From Paenibacillus rigui (GTDB taxonomy: Bacteria; Bacillota; Bacilli; Paenibacillales; NBRC-103111), in the NCBI RefSeq assembly GCF_002234615.1, contig NZ_NMQW01000051.1, forward strand, positions 1 through 59,484: DNA of 59,484 bases. The letters are read 5' to 3'. How positions within the stretch are numbered: position 1 is the stretch's first letter; each line of letters opens with the position of its first letter. Positions 49,021-59,463 of the stretch are shown piece after piece. The notes beneath the pieces were generated by a model, which was not told the origin of the DNA, did no database searches, and saw nothing but the letters and a program-made list of their open reading frames with translations. Position numbers and translations under genes: made by a program.

Positions 49021-49721
49021 GCTTCTCTCTCTCCCCTGACATTCTGTATAATCCATTCCGCCCAAGGCAAGTCCTCCGGCGTCGTGATTTTGATATTATA
49101 ATAGTCTGCCTCCACCACGCGAACACTCGTTCCTGACCGTTCTACAAGCATTGCATCATCCGTTCCGGTAAAAGCCTCCTTCTCCGCTTGCTCATAGGCT
49201 TGCAGAAGCAAAGAAAGACGAAAAGCTTGTGGGGTTTGAATCGCCCACAAGCTGCGCCGGTCCGGTGTAGATACGATAGTCCCTTCCGGATCGACTACTT
49301 TGATCGTGTCTTTAACCGGAACAGCCAACACGGCTGCCCCCGTCTCCATGGCTTGGCGCCAGCAGGCCAGGATATGCTCCTCCGCTGCAAAAGGGCGGAC
49401 ACCATCATGGACCATCACCCATTCTACAGTGTCTCTCAATACTTCCAATCCTTTATGCACGGAATCCTGACGTTCCTTGCCCCCGACGACAACGCTGGCC
49501 ACTTTCGATAATGCATAGCGCTCCACATATTCCCTGCAACGCTCCACATCCTCGGAGCCGGTAACGAGCACGATCGTATCCACCTGCTCCATCCGTTGAA
49601 ACAATGCTAATGTATGTACAAGAATCGGCTTCCCTGCCAATTGCAAATATTGCTTGCTTTCCTTCGTCCGCATCCGTGAGCCTTTGCCGGCGGCGACGAT
49701 GACAACCCCTAACTGCTTCAT
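49017..49721 (-). CDS. ispD: 2-C-methyl-D-erythritol 4-phosphate cytidylyltransferase
   Basis: IspD, 234 residues, third step of the MEP pathway, transferring CMP to methylerythritol phosphate. The nucleotide-binding motif AAGKGSRM with downstream Lys residues (KESKQYLQL), and VHDGVRPF and TDDAMLVE, are diagnostic. ATG 49721 is five bases after AGGAGAGG. The upstream 162 bp to yacL contain no convincing gene or terminator. Confidence 0.95.
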   Translation of the reverse strand: MKQLGVVIVAAGKGSRMRTKESKQYLQLAGKPILVHTLALFQRMEQVDTIVLVTGSEDVERCREYVERYALSKVASVVVGGKERQDSVHKGLEVLRDTVEWVMVHDGVRPFAAEEHILACWRQAMETGAAVLAVPVKDTIKVVDPEGTIVSTPDRRSLWAIQTPQAFRLSLLLQAYEQAEKEAFTGTDDAMLVERSGTSVRVVEADYYNIKITTPEDLPWAEWIIQNVRGEREA

Positions 49722-49883
49722 CCGACCCTCTCCTGCTACTATCACAATAAGAGCATGTCCCAGGCTGACTGTATTGGAAAAGGGCCGTTACTCCTTGCCA
49801 AGATGAATGCTCGGAGACGTCACCCCATTCTCGCAGCACCACTTCAGGACCGCGCAAGGTACATCCCCTATATCATATACGTT

Positions 49884-50981
49884 TTAGAGCGCTTTTTCCA
49901 ACAATTTCGGTTTTGCGAAAATCATTCGTCCGGCCGATGTCTGCAGCACGCTGGTAACCAGGACATCCAAGGTCGTACCGATGAAGTCTCTACCGCCTTC
50001 AACAACAATCATCGTACCGTCATCCAAATAGGCTACGCCTTGACCATGCTCCTTGCCGTCCTTGATCACCTGCACCAAAATTTCTTCTCCAGGCAGCACG
50101 ACCGGTTTCACGGCATTGGCCAGATCATTAATATTCAAGACGGAAACTCCCTGGAGCTCACACACTTTATTCAGATTAAAATCGTTCGTAATCACTTTCC
50201 CCTGAAGGACCTTGGCCAGCTTCACCAGCTTGCTGTCCACTTCAGAGATTTCCTCGAAATCTCCCTCATAAATCAGCACGCGGACATCCAATTCCTTTTG
50301 AATCTTGTTCAAAATATCCAGTCCCCGCCGTCCGCGGTTTCTTTTTAACAGATCCGACGAATCCGCAATATGCTGCAGCTCCTCGAGCACGAATTCCGGG
50401 ATCACCAATGTTCCTTCGATAAAGCCTGTTTTGCAAATGTCTGCAATCCGTCCATCGATAATGACACTCGTATCCAAAATTTTATGCTCCTCGAACCCTT
50501 TCACTTCGCCCGGCCCCCCGCGATCTCTAGCCGAGCCCCTTTTGGACAACAGCGAAATAAATTCCTCCCTCTTCGCATACCCGATGCGAAAGCCCGTTGC
50601 CCCCAGCATCATCGTCACAATCACCTGCAGTACAGGCGGAAGCAATCCCGCTTGCTCGAACGGACTCAGCAGCATCACCGCCAACAGCAATCCGATTACC
50701 ATCCCCATGGTGCCTGTAATCAAATCCGCCATCGGGATTTTAGTCACCCTATCTTCTCCCTCCTGCATCCATCTTGTTGCATAGGGAGCCAACCATGATC
50801 CGATCCAATAAAAAATTACGCCTCCAAGCAGCATCACCCAAACGGCCCCGCCTTGAATCCGATCCAAACCGAAAACCGTTTCTATGAGAGTAAAAAATGG
50901 CCGACTGACGGTATCACTCCATTGAAAACACAACACGCCTCCGATAACTGCAAATACATACTGGAACCATTTCCTTATCAT
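49884..50981 (-). CDS. yacL: Membrane PIN-TRAM domain protein (YacL family)
   Basis: A 365-residue protein with about four N-terminal membrane spans (roughly 5-22, 45-65, 85-107, 113-135). A PIN nuclease-like domain ([24 protein letters not shown]) follows, and a C-terminal TRAM domain ([21 protein letters not shown]). PIN acidic residues are present, so a membrane-tethered ribonuclease is plausible, but the substrate is unknown. Bacillales carry this gene between disA and ispD. Confidence 0.88.
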   Translation of the reverse strand: MIRKWFQYVFAVIGGVLCFQWSDTVSRPFFTLIETVFGLDRIQGGAVWVMLLGGVIFYWIGSWLAPYATRWMQEGEDRVTKIPMADLITGTMGMVIGLLLAVMLLSPFEQAGLLPPVLQVIVTMMLGATGFRIGYAKREEFISLLSKRGSARDRGGPGEVKGFEEHKILDTSVIIDGRIADICKTGFIEGTLVIPEFVLEELQHIADSSDLLKRNRGRRGLDILNKIQKELDVRVLIYEGDFEEISEVDSKLVKLAKVLQGKVITNDFNLNKVCELQGVSVLNINDLANAVKPVVLPGEEILVQVIKDGKEHGQGVAYLDDGTMIVVEGGRDFIGTTLDVLVTSVLQTSAGRMIFAKPKLLEKAL

Positions 50982-51068
50982 AGAATCACCTCCAACCTCA
51001 TTTCATAAAAGTGTGTTCGTTACAATTATGAACCAAAAGTTTCCTGCCTAATCGTCTCCAGCCCATAA

Positions 51069-51121
51069 AAAATAAAAAAAGCATTCATTTCCCTCTTCAC
51101 AAGGAAAATAAATGCTTTTCA
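51069..51121 (-). terminator. Terminator after pssA
   Basis: AAGCATTtATTTtCC pairs with its complement over 15 positions (two wobble or mismatch) around a 9-nt loop, followed by a long U-rich run. It separates pssA from yacL. Confidence 0.85.
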
Positions 51122-51132
51122 TTTTCGCAATA

Positions 51133-51867
51133 TTACATGGATCTCGTTTCGGAATTGACGTCATCCAAAGATTTATTCTTTCTTCTGCGCTTCGGAATCA
51201 GGCGTTCAACGTTTTTTTTTAAGCCGTACAGCGCATAAAGGAGCAGCGGTACGAAAATCATTTTGGATAAGGAGCCCGGGAACTTAATCGCTACGAATAC
51301 AGCAATCGCAATGACAATTGGTGTAATCCAGATCGCTTTTTTCGGAATCCCGACTTTTTTGAAGTTAGGATATTTGACCGTGCTCACCATCAGGTAGGAA
51401 AGCAGCAATGTGCTCAGAACCAAAATAATTGTATTCAATTCATTGTGAAACAGAGCTAGTGTACATAGAACACCGCCAGCCGCAGGGATAGGAAGTCCGA
51501 TAAAATAGCCCGGTACCCCGGCCACCACGTTAAAGCGAGCCAAACGTAGAGCTCCACATATTGGGAAAATAGCGGTAACAATCCAAGCTGCCGCTGCGTT
51601 CATGCCCGTAAAAGCAACAACGTACATAATAAAGGCAGGTGCAACACCGAACGATATGACATCCGACAGCGAGTCCAGCTCTTTACCGAATTCGCTCTGC
51701 GCATTCAACGCCCGTGCTACACGTCCATCCAAGCCGTCACACAGCATAGCGATAAGGACCATAATGGCAGCCAGTTCCGCTTTCTGATTAAATGCGAGGA
51801 TGATCGAGATAAATCCCAAAAACAAGTTCCCTACTGTGAATAAATTGGGAAGCGATTTAGTTAGCAT
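51133..51867 (-). CDS. pssA: CDP-diacylglycerol-serine O-phosphatidyltransferase
   Basis: PssA, 244 residues, an integral membrane CDP-alcohol phosphatidyltransferase. The signature D-x2-DG-x2-AR-x8-G-x3-D-x3-D is seen as DGLDGRVARALNAQSEFGKE then LDSLSD. Several hydrophobic spans follow and the C-terminus is basic. It makes phosphatidylserine for phosphatidylethanolamine synthesis. ATG 51867 lies nine bases after AGGTGG. The gene is not at this locus in B. subtilis. A promoter overlapped by an 11-bp inverted repeat precedes it, and no decarboxylase gene adjoins. Confidence 0.92.
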   Translation of the reverse strand: MLTKSLPNLFTVGNLFLGFISIILAFNQKAELAAIMVLIAMLCDGLDGRVARALNAQSEFGKELDSLSDVISFGVAPAFIMYVVAFTGMNAAAAWIVTAIFPICGALRLARFNVVAGVPGYFIGLPIPAAGGVLCTLALFHNELNTIILVLSTLLLSYLMVSTVKYPNFKKVGIPKKAIWITPIVIAIAVFVAIKFPGSLSKMIFVPLLLYALYGLKKNVERLIPKRRRKNKSLDDVNSETRSM

Positions 51868-51893
51868 TAGTTTTGTCCACCTCTGGTTATACT

Positions 51894-51942
51894 GTACCCT
51901 AATACAACTTATTATATTAGGGTACCCTCTGATTGTATGCAA
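51894..51942 (-). promoter_or_regulatory. pssA promoter with overlapping inverted-repeat operator
   Basis: TTGCAT (51937-51942) and TAATAT (51914-51919) are 17 bp apart. A perfect 11-bp inverted repeat, GTACCCTAATA (51894-51904) and TATTAGGGTAC (51915-51925) with a 10-bp centre, covers the -10 and predicted start (about 51907). This is the geometry of a repressor site. The repressor is unknown. Confidence 0.6.
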
Positions 51943-51943
51943 G

Positions 51944-53023
51944 TTAAATATGTCTGTCAATGAGTACTTGATCTTGAATTCGTTTTAAACCTTCCTTAAT
52001 GGTCCGCGCTCTCACTTCTCCGATCCCGTCCACTTCATCCAACTCGTCGATCGTAGCCATCATCAGGTGAGGCAGCTGCTCGAAGCGCTCGACCAAGTTT
52101 TGAATAATGACTGCCGGGAGTCTAGGTATTTTATTCAAGACCCGGTAGCCTCTAGGGGAGACGGTCTCTTCTGCACTGCTGACCGCATTAGGATAGCCAA
52201 GCAGCTTAGCAATATGATGATGATCCAACAATTCATCTGCAGCCAGCCGGCGAAAAGCATTGCTCAAGTCTTTGAGCTTATCCTCCTGCAGCTCCTTTAC
52301 GTAATCCTTCAGCAAAAGTTGCGCCTCCAGATCCACCGATCCCGCGAGCTCATCCAGCTGCATACTTATTAATCGGCCTTCTGTGCCTAATTCATTAATA
52401 TATCTTTTAATTTCTGCTTTAATTTTAAGCACCATCTCGATTCGCTGCATCACATTGGTTACATCGTGCAGGGTTACCAGCTCTTCAAATTCAGAAGCAC
52501 CTAGGTTGGTCAGCGCTTGATCCAAAACCGACTTATATCTCTCCATCGTTTGGATGGCCTGATTCGCCTTCGTCAAAATAACACCCATGTCCTTCAAGGC
52601 ATATCGCAAATTCCCTTGGTACAAAGTAATCACATTGCGGCGCTGGGATATGGACACAACGAGCTTGGAAGTTTGTTTCGCAACCCGTTCAGCCGTACGA
52701 TGGCGTATTCCTGTTTCGATGGAAGTGATGGATGAATTGGGAATCAGTTGGGTATTGGCATACAAAATCCGCTTGAGATCTTCACTTAAAATAATCGCTC
52801 CATCCATTTTGGCGAGCTCGTACAAATAGTTCGGAGAGAAGTCACAATTGATCGAAAAGCCTCCGTCTACAATTTCCATCACTTCCGGGCTGTAGCCAAC
52901 GACGATAAGCGCGCCTGTTTTGGCCCGCAGGACGTTCTCTAACCCATCACGGAAAGCGGTTCCGGGTGCAACCATTTGTAGCAGTTGACTCATCACGTCT
53001 CTCTTGGTTTCTTCCTTGCTCAT
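51944..53023 (-). CDS. disA: Diadenylate cyclase and DNA-integrity scanning protein DisA
   Basis: DisA, 359 residues. The DAC domain has the catalytic Asp74-Gly-Ala and Arg107-His-Arg motifs, so c-di-AMP synthesis is expected. A helical linker follows, then a C-terminal HhH DNA-binding domain ([21 protein letters not shown]). It forms octamers that pause at branched DNA. ATG 53023 is five bases after GGAGGG; the longer frame lies inside radA. radA-disA is a conserved pair. Confidence 0.96.
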   Translation of the reverse strand: MSKEETKRDVMSQLLQMVAPGTAFRDGLENVLRAKTGALIVVGYSPEVMEIVDGGFSINCDFSPNYLYELAKMDGAIILSEDLKRILYANTQLIPNSSITSIETGIRHRTAERVAKQTSKLVVSISQRRNVITLYQGNLRYALKDMGVILTKANQAIQTMERYKSVLDQALTNLGASEFEELVTLHDVTNVMQRIEMVLKIKAEIKRYINELGTEGRLISMQLDELAGSVDLEAQLLLKDYVKELQEDKLKDLSNAFRRLAADELLDHHHIAKLLGYPNAVSSAEETVSPRGYRVLNKIPRLPAVIIQNLVERFEQLPHLMMATIDELDEVDGIGEVRARTIKEGLKRIQDQVLIDRHI

Positions 53024-53064
53024 GTTGTCCCTCCAATCCGCGTATCTTATTCGGCGCTCTAAGG

Positions 53065-54432
53065 TCAGCCTAGCGTGGCCTTTAGGGCCTCGGCTACCGT
53101 ATTCACACCGATGACTTCGATTCCTGAGGGTGAAGTCCATCCCTTTAAGCTTTTTTCCGGTAAAATGACGCGCCGAAAGCCCAGCTTTTCCGCTTCCTTC
53201 ACTCTTTGGTCCACACGCGATACACCGCGTACTTCCCCTGTTAAGCCGACCTCGCCAAAAACAACGTCGAAGGGCTGCGTCGGTTGCTCGCGCAAGCTTG
53301 ATGCGATGCTGACTGCAATCGCCAAATCGACAGCCGGTTCATCCAGCTTGACACCGCCAGCGACGTTTACATACGCATCCTGATTGGCTAGAAACATCCC
53401 CATTCTCTTCTCCAGCACAGCAATAATTAAAGCCAGCCGGTTATGATCGATCCCCGTGGCCATCCGCCGCGGCGAAGGAAAATTCGTTGAGGATACAAGC
53501 GCCTGAAGCTCGACTAATACGGGGCGAGTCCCCTCCATACTAGCGACAACAGTTGATCCTGAAACACCTAACGGACGCTCCGATAAAAATAGCTCTGACG
53601 GATTGCTCACCTCGACCAAGCCGCTCTCCTGCATTTCAAAAATACCAATCTCATTCGTCGCACCGAACCGGTTCTTGACCGCTCGAAGCAGCCGATACGA
53701 ATGATGCCGTTCCCCTTCAAAATAAAGGACACAATCGACCATGTGCTCTAAAAGTCTAGGCCCTGCTATAGCCCCTTCTTTAGTAACATGGCCTACAAGA
53801 ACAGTAGCAATACCTTTTATTTTGGCAATGCGCATAAAATGGCCGGTACATTCCCGTACCTGAGAAACACTTCCGGGAGCAGACGTTACCCCGGGGTGAT
53901 ACACGGTTTGAATGGAATCAATGACAAGAAAATCCGGCTGCACCTCATCGATAGCCGCCTCAATCTGCTCCAGATTCGTCTCGCACAGCACATACAAAAG
54001 CTCGGATGAAGCATTTAACCGATCCGCCCGCAGCTTCGTTTGGCGTACAGACTCCTCTCCGGAGACATACAATACCTTTTTATCGCTTTCCGTTAAATCA
54101 TGCGATGTCTGCAGCAGCAGCGTCGATTTGCCGATTCCCGGGTCTCCTCCGACCAATAGCAGAGAACCGGGAACAAGTCCTCCGCCCAACACGCGATTCA
54201 GCTCTTTATTGCGGGTTACAATCCGCTGTTCCTCACTGCTTTTTATATTTATGATGGAAACCGGCTTTTCTTTCGTACGTAATATCGAAGAATGCACCCC
54301 TTGGGTCTTGGAAACTGTCTCAACCTCTTCCACAAAGGTGTTCCACGATTGGCAGCCCGGACATTTCCCCAGCCACTTCGGGGACTCATAGCCACATTCT
54401 TGACAGCAGAACTTTGTTTTCGTTTTTGCCAT
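53065..54432 (-). CDS. radA: DNA repair protein RadA (branch-migration helicase)
   Basis: RadA, 455 residues. It has an N-terminal zinc finger (Cys10, Cys13, Cys24, Cys27), a RecA-like core with Walker [11 protein letters not shown], the RadA signature KNRFG, and a C-terminal Lon-like domain. It promotes branch migration in recombination and modulates DisA. ATG 54432 is five bases after AGGAGAG; the longer frame lacks a site. A strong terminator separates it from clpC, so it needs its own promoter, which I could not place with confidence. Confidence 0.95.
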   Translation of the reverse strand: MAKTKTKFCCQECGYESPKWLGKCPGCQSWNTFVEEVETVSKTQGVHSSILRTKEKPVSIINIKSSEEQRIVTRNKELNRVLGGGLVPGSLLLVGGDPGIGKSTLLLQTSHDLTESDKKVLYVSGEESVRQTKLRADRLNASSELLYVLCETNLEQIEAAIDEVQPDFLVIDSIQTVYHPGVTSAPGSVSQVRECTGHFMRIAKIKGIATVLVGHVTKEGAIAGPRLLEHMVDCVLYFEGERHHSYRLLRAVKNRFGATNEIGIFEMQESGLVEVSNPSELFLSERPLGVSGSTVVASMEGTRPVLVELQALVSSTNFPSPRRMATGIDHNRLALIIAVLEKRMGMFLANQDAYVNVAGGVKLDEPAVDLAIAVSIASSLREQPTQPFDVVFGEVGLTGEVRGVSRVDQRVKEAEKLGFRRVILPEKSLKGWTSPSGIEVIGVNTVAEALKATLG

Positions 54433-54532
54433 AATAACTCTCCTAGCTGTTCCATCGTCCGAATCCACAATTCGCATCTATCAAAGTTTACCATTTTGTA
54501 ACAATAAAGAAAACCCTGAGGCCTTAGAATAC

Positions 54533-54573
54533 AAAAAAAACATCCTGCACCTCATGAAGGTACAGGATGTTTT
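54533..54573 (-). terminator. Terminator of the ctsR-clpC operon
   Basis: ACATCCTGTACCT pairs with AGGTGCAGGATGT over 13 bp (one G-U) around a 5-nt loop and is followed by eight U residues. Confidence 0.92.
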
Positions 54574-54584
54574 AGCAAGATGAT

Positions 54585-57026
54585 TTATGGTGTTGTTACC
54601 CCTTGCGTACGTTCAACGGTTAATTCCCCGTCTTTTTCATCGATAGTCAAGGTGTCGCCTTTGGAAATTTGACCGCGAAGCAGTTCTTCAGACAACCGGT
54701 CTTCAATATGCTTTTGAATTGCGCGGCGCAGAGGTCTCGCTCCATACGTCGGATCAAAGCCTTCTTTCGCCAAGAACGCCTTGGCTTGATCAGTAAGCAC
54801 AAAATCGACTTCTTGCTCTTTCAGACGTTTACGCAAATCATCTGCCATCAGCGTTACGATTTGAGCAATATGCTCCTGCTCCAGAGAGTGGAACACGATG
54901 ATTTCGTCGATCCGGTTCAAGAACTCCGGACGGAAGCTTTTTTTCAGCTCGCCCATCACTTTATCCTTCATGTTGGAGTAATCTTTACCTGCATCATGAG
55001 CGGCAGTGAAGCCGAGCGATGAATTTTTCTTAATCGTATCAGCACCTACATTGGAGGTCATGATAATTAGCGTATTGCGGAAGTCCACTGTACGTCCTTT
55101 GGAGTCGGTCAAGCGACCGTCTTCCAATACTTGCAGCAGGATGTTAAATACTTCCGGATGTGCTTTCTCAATCTCATCCAGCAGGACTACCGAATAAGGC
55201 TTGCGGCGAACTTTCTCAGTTAATTGCCCGCCTTCTTCATAACCAACATATCCCGGAGGCGCCCCTACCAAACGGGAAGTGGAGTGCTTCTCCATATATT
55301 CCGACATGTCGATTCGGATGACGGCATTATCATCACCGAACAACGATTCGGCTAGTGCACGAGCAAGCTCCGTTTTACCTACACCCGTAGGTCCAAGGAA
55401 AATAAAGGAGCCCATCGGACGCTTCGGATCTTTCAAGCCTGCTCTAGCCCGGCGGATGGCACGGCTGACGGCTTTCACCGCTTCGTCCTGTCCAATCACG
55501 CGGTCATGCAGGATCTCTTCCATTTTGAGCAGTCGCTCAGTTTCTTCTTCCGCCAGCTTCACAACCGGAATGCCGGTCCAGCTAGCCACAACCTGCGCGA
55601 TGTCGTCCGGAGTTACCTCGGAGTCCGTACGGCCTTGCTTTTCTTTCCACTCGTTTTTCGTGGAATCGAGCTCCTCACGCAGCTTTTGTTCCGTATCTCT
55701 AAGAGAAGCAGCCTTCTCGAACTCTTGGCTTTGAACCGCCGCATCCTTCTCTTTACGGATATCCTCCAGCTTGTTCTCCAGTTTTTTCAGATCTGGCGGT
55801 ACCGTATAAGAGCGAAGCCTTACTTTGGAGCTGGCCTCGTCGATCAGGTCGATGGCTTTATCCGGCAAGAACCGGTCGGTAATATAACGGTCGGACAATT
55901 TTACAGCTTGTTCAATGGCCTCGTCGGTAATTTTCACGCGGTGGTGAGCCTCATAGCGGTCACGCAAGCCATGCAGGATTTGGATCGCCTCTTCCGGAGA
56001 CGGCTGATCTACCGTAATCGGCTGGAAGCGTCTTTCCAGCGCTGCATCTTTTTCAATATATTTGCGATACTCATCCAATGTCGTAGCACCAATGCACTGC
56101 AGCTCGCCTCTGGCCAGTGCAGGCTTCAAAATATTCGAAGCATCAATTGCGCCTTCCGCGCCACCGGCACCGATCAATGTATGCAGCTCATCAATGAACA
56201 GGATGATGTTCCCCGCTTGACGAATTTCATCCATAATTTTTTTCAAACGGTCTTCGAATTCGCCGCGGTACTTTGTACCTGCAACAACGGAGCCCATATC
56301 TAAAGTCATTACCCTTTTGTCGCGAAGCGTTTCGGGAATTTCGTTATTAATAATTTTTTGCGCCAAGCCTTCGGCAATAGCTGTTTTACCTACGCCCGGC
56401 TCACCAATCAATACGGGATTATTCTTGGTTCTGCGGCTCAGCACTTGAATAACGCGTTCAATTTCTTTACTGCGTCCTATCACCGGATCCAGGTTACCGT
56501 CCTTGGCATAGGCTGTCAGATCTCTCGCCAAGCCATCCAATGTAGGAGTATTCACATTAGCGGTGTTACCATGGTTCGTAGATACCACTTCACTGCTGCC
56601 TAAGAGCTGCAGTACTTGCTGACGCGCTTTATTCAAGCTGACGCCCAAGTTATTGAGCACGCGTGCCGCTACGCCTTCTCCTTCACGGATCAGACCGAGA
56701 AGAATATGCTCTGTACCCACATACGTGTGGCCCAGCTTACGGGCTTCGTCCATGGACAGCTCAATTACTTTCTTCGCTCGCGGCGTGTAGGCGATATTCG
56801 TCGGCTGTTCCTGACCTCTGCCGATTAAAGCCTCCACCTCATCTTGAATCTTCTCTAAACCTAAGCCCAGAGCTACCAGCGCTTTGGCTGCTATGCCGTC
56901 TCCTTCACGGATCAGACCCAACAAAATATGCTCTGTACCGATATTATTATGACCTAAGCGAACGGCCTCCTCTTGTGCCAAAGACAACACCTTCTGCGCA
57001 CGTTCTGTAAATCTCCCAAACATCAT
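54585..57026 (-). CDS. clpC: ATP-dependent unfoldase ClpC
   Basis: ClpC, 813 residues, the AAA+ partner of ClpP. Two N-terminal Clp repeats ([13 protein letters not shown] twice) bind adaptors such as McsB and MecA. AAA1 has GEPGVGKT and a UVR-containing middle domain ([13 protein letters not shown]). AAA2 has GPTGVGKT, and SSLGF near residue 665 supplies the ClpP-binding loop. ATG 57026 (MMFGRF) is eight bases after GGAGG; the longer frame lies inside mcsB. Last gene of the CtsR operon. Confidence 0.97.
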   Translation of the reverse strand: MMFGRFTERAQKVLSLAQEEAVRLGHNNIGTEHILLGLIREGDGIAAKALVALGLGLEKIQDEVEALIGRGQEQPTNIAYTPRAKKVIELSMDEARKLGHTYVGTEHILLGLIREGEGVAARVLNNLGVSLNKARQQVLQLLGSSEVVSTNHGNTANVNTPTLDGLARDLTAYAKDGNLDPVIGRSKEIERVIQVLSRRTKNNPVLIGEPGVGKTAIAEGLAQKIINNEIPETLRDKRVMTLDMGSVVAGTKYRGEFEDRLKKIMDEIRQAGNIILFIDELHTLIGAGGAEGAIDASNILKPALARGELQCIGATTLDEYRKYIEKDAALERRFQPITVDQPSPEEAIQILHGLRDRYEAHHRVKITDEAIEQAVKLSDRYITDRFLPDKAIDLIDEASSKVRLRSYTVPPDLKKLENKLEDIRKEKDAAVQSQEFEKAASLRDTEQKLREELDSTKNEWKEKQGRTDSEVTPDDIAQVVASWTGIPVVKLAEEETERLLKMEEILHDRVIGQDEAVKAVSRAIRRARAGLKDPKRPMGSFIFLGPTGVGKTELARALAESLFGDDNAVIRIDMSEYMEKHSTSRLVGAPPGYVGYEEGGQLTEKVRRKPYSVVLLDEIEKAHPEVFNILLQVLEDGRLTDSKGRTVDFRNTLIIMTSNVGADTIKKNSSLGFTAAHDAGKDYSNMKDKVMGELKKSFRPEFLNRIDEIIVFHSLEQEHIAQIVTLMADDLRKRLKEQEVDFVLTDQAKAFLAKEGFDPTYGARPLRRAIQKHIEDRLSEELLRGQISKGDTLTIDEKDGELTVERTQGVTTP

Positions 57027-57099
57027 GTGTAACACCTCCATATAAGAATAAAAAGTATGGTAAGCCCTTGTAGGTAAGGGGCTCCTTAAGCTCTGATGT

Positions 57100-58164
57100 C
57101 TACTCTTGGTTGAATTTCTCTCGAATGAGCTGTGCCCTTCGTATGTCTCTTTCTTCAGCGTTAAGCTTTTCTCCTGCATACTGCTGTAAAAAACCCGGTT
57201 GGGTCATGACCAGCAGTTCATTCAACACCTGCGTAGGGACATTCTTGATGATACCCAAGTCTACCCCGAGGCGAACATCAGAGAGACGCTGTGCCGCTTC
57301 CTTTGAATCCATGATCGCTGCATACGACATAATTCCGAAGGAACGGCTGATGCGATCCAGCAGTTTGGCCTTCGTTTCGTACTGCAGCTTTTCACGCGCC
57401 GCCCGTTCATGTTCGATGATTTGACGGACGACTCCGTATAAATTATCAATAATTTCCTGCTCGGATTGTCCAAGTGTAATCTGATTGGAAATCTGAAACA
57501 GGTTGCCCAACGCCTCGCTGCCTTCACCGTATAACCCTCTTACCGCCAGACCGACTTGTGTGATAGCCGATAAGATGCGGTTAATTTGCTGCGTCAGCAC
57601 AAGCGCGGGCAGATGTATCATTACGGAAGCGCGGATCCCAGTACCGACATTCGTCGGGCAGCTGGTCAAATAGCCTCGCTTCTCGTCGAACGCATAGTCT
57701 AGATGGACCTCGAATATGTCATCAATTTGGCTTGCCAGATCCCAGGCTTCTTTAATCTGAAAACCAGGGCACAAGCATTGTATTCGCAAATGATCCTCTT
57801 CATTCACCATAATGCTGATCGACTCATTATCGCTCAAAATAACCGCGCCGTTACGAGATTCATTAGCTAATGCAGGACTGATCAAATGCTTTTCGACAAG
57901 CACTCTTTTTTGTAATTCATCTAATTCCGACAAGGATAGCCTCGAAAATTGGCTAATGGTATGAAGGTCTTCATTATCCAGAACTTGAGAAACCTGCTCC
58001 AGTACTTCTTTGGACTGTTGATTCGTCGAAAGCATCGGGAACGGATAAGACTGCAAATTTCTTGCAATTCGGATACGACTGCTGATTACAATATCGGAAT
58101 CAGGACCTTCTCCCTTCATCCAGTCACTTAAAGCTTTCTCTGTAAAGCGATTTACTGTCATCAT
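57100..58164 (-). CDS. mcsB: Protein arginine kinase McsB
   Basis: McsB, 354 residues, phosphorylates arginines on proteins to mark them for ClpCP. The phosphagen-kinase core has [10 protein letters not shown] and [14 protein letters not shown] (active-site Cys). The C-terminal RDIRRAQL matches the RDxxRA phospho-arginine allosteric motif. ATG 58164 or the next ATG (58161) follows AGGAGG at four or seven bases. It needs McsA for activation. Its upstream 109-bp gap after mcsA holds nothing I recognise. Confidence 0.96.
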   Translation of the reverse strand: MMTVNRFTEKALSDWMKGEGPDSDIVISSRIRIARNLQSYPFPMLSTNQQSKEVLEQVSQVLDNEDLHTISQFSRLSLSELDELQKRVLVEKHLISPALANESRNGAVILSDNESISIMVNEEDHLRIQCLCPGFQIKEAWDLASQIDDIFEVHLDYAFDEKRGYLTSCPTNVGTGIRASVMIHLPALVLTQQINRILSAITQVGLAVRGLYGEGSEALGNLFQISNQITLGQSEQEIIDNLYGVVRQIIEHERAAREKLQYETKAKLLDRISRSFGIMSYAAIMDSKEAAQRLSDVRLGVDLGIIKNVPTQVLNELLVMTQPGFLQQYAGEKLNAEERDIRRAQLIREKFNQE

Positions 58165-58273
58165 GCTTCCTCCTTACAAGGATAAACGGCTTCGCCATTC
58201 TACGAATGGCATGCGTTTGTCAAGGTAGACGAAGGTTTGTGAACTTATACTTTCTTATCTACCTAGAAAAAAA

Positions 58274-58795
58274 TTACCCTTCGGCAACTCTTTTCTCCAA
58301 TTCGCGAATTTCATCCCGAAGCTGGGCGGCTTTCTCAAATTCTTCATTTTCGATCCTTGTAATCAATTCCTTCTTCAAGTTCTCAATTTCCCTCTTATGC
58401 TTAATTAACCCACCAGAGCGCTTCGGAACCTTCCCTGTATGAAAAATATTCCCATGAACCCGCTTGAACAGCGGATCCAGCTTCTCGCCAAAATGCTTGT
58501 AGCAGGAGCTGCAGCCAAACCTGCCAATCTTGCTAAATTGACTATACGTTAAACCACATTGCTCGCACCTGCTCGGCGGCGCTTTGGGAGCCAACGGATT
58601 ATTCGGCGAATTCGGCTCGAAATCGAGCAAGCCCGATAGCAAATTATGAATGGAGAAACCATTCGGTGTCCCTGGAATAAGTTCGCCCTTCTCCCGGGCA
58701 CAGGACTCGCAAATATGGAATTCCGTCTTCTCACCATTTAATATCTTGGTAAAATGTAAGGTTGCTTGTTTCTTACCACAATCCTGACAAAGCAT
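58274..58795 (-). CDS. mcsA: McsA, activator of McsB (zinc-finger, UVR motif)
   Basis: McsA, 173 residues, with four CxxC pairs (CQDC, CESC, CEQC, CSSC) that bind zinc or other metals. A C-terminal UVR motif (about 135-170, NEEFEKAAQLRDEIRELEK) follows. It activates and targets the McsB kinase and links the system to metal and oxidative stress. ATG 58795 follows GGAGGG. It is the second gene of the CtsR operon, 12 bp after ctsR. Confidence 0.95.
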   Translation of the reverse strand: MLCQDCGKKQATLHFTKILNGEKTEFHICESCAREKGELIPGTPNGFSIHNLLSGLLDFEPNSPNNPLAPKAPPSRCEQCGLTYSQFSKIGRFGCSSCYKHFGEKLDPLFKRVHGNIFHTGKVPKRSGGLIKHKREIENLKKELITRIENEEFEKAAQLRDEIRELEKRVAEG

Positions 58796-58807
58796 CGTTC
58801 ACCCTCC

Positions 58808-59269
58808 TTATCGACTCAACAAGGATATCAGCATCGCTTTTAAAACTTTGGCCCGTATTTCGTCGCGCAGCGGCAGCTTGATAACAAGAACATCTCTGGA
58901 TATGGCCGCTCTGGCCATTGCCGCTTCCCTTGGAGTGAGATATCCACTCTCCTCCAGCTGGTACAACAAACCTTCAGAAGCACTTTGATCAATATGTGAG
59001 CTGATGGTTTTGGAAATATGGTCTAAAACGGAGCCATGTGCATTCAGCTCGATCTTCTGAATTCGGATATATCCTCCGCCGCCCCTTTTACTTTCTACAA
59101 TAAAACCTTTTTCCAATGTAAACCGTGTGCTTATTACATAATTGATTTGGGAGGGAACGCAATCGAACTGGTCTGCCAGCTCATTGCGCTGTATTTCCAC
59201 TATACCGTCTGTGCTTTGATGTATAATATGCTTCAAATATTGCTCAATCACTTCGGATACATTCCGCAT
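58808..59269 (-). CDS. ctsR: Class III heat-shock repressor CtsR
   Basis: CtsR, 153 residues, a winged helix-turn-helix repressor of clp genes. The DNA-binding part is VPSQINYVISTRF with the glycine-rich wing KRGGGGYIRI, whose heat sensing relieves repression. The C-terminal four-helix domain (LTPREAAMARAAIS) contacts McsB. ATG 59269 is eight bases after AGGAGG; a TTG three bases upstream is the alternative. The operon is autoregulated through the heptad repeats upstream. Confidence 0.96.
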   Translation of the reverse strand: MRNVSEVIEQYLKHIIHQSTDGIVEIQRNELADQFDCVPSQINYVISTRFTLEKGFIVESKRGGGGYIRIQKIELNAHGSVLDHISKTISSHIDQSASEGLLYQLEESGYLTPREAAMARAAISRDVLVIKLPLRDEIRAKVLKAMLISLLSR

Positions 59270-59294
59270 CAATTCAGCCTCCTTACGAGAGTAA

Positions 59295-59353
59295 ATTGAC
59301 TTTGACTTTCTTTGACTTTAATATCATTATATCAGTTTTCTGACAATTTGCAA
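59295..59353 (-). promoter_or_regulatory. ctsR-operon promoter with CtsR operator
   Basis: TTGCAA (59348-59353) and a perfect extended TATAAT (59326-59331, preceded by TGA) are 16 bp apart. Directly downstream are heptads AGTCAAA (59311-59317) and AGTCAAA (59301-59307) with a 3-bp spacer, the CtsR consensus, plus a third AGTCAAT (59295-59301) overlapping by one base. Repression would block the start site. Confidence 0.9.
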
Positions 59354-59415
59354 CTATCTGTGAACCGCCGTTTTATTGTTCGCTCTCCTTATTATTTTAT
59401 GCCCAGCTGAAACAC

Positions 59416-59454
59416 AAAAAAGACCTTTAGGAACGAGATCCTAAAAGTCTTTTT
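59416..59454 (-). terminator. Terminator of the upstream rRNA operon
   Basis: AAAAAGAC-C-TTTAGGA pairs with its complement (15 bp with one mismatch) just after the 5S gene, with a U-rich end. Confidence 0.85.
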
Positions 59455-59463
59455 GTCTTATTC

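Noticed and set aside
49453-49857. 134-codon minus-strand frame overlapping ispD
   Set aside because: It overlaps ispD in another frame, lacks any family resemblance, and its start has no clear ribosome site.
54433-54532. radA promoter
   Set aside because: Weak candidates (TTTCTT...TAAACT, TTGTTA...) were seen, but none with good boxes and spacing, so no feature was listed.
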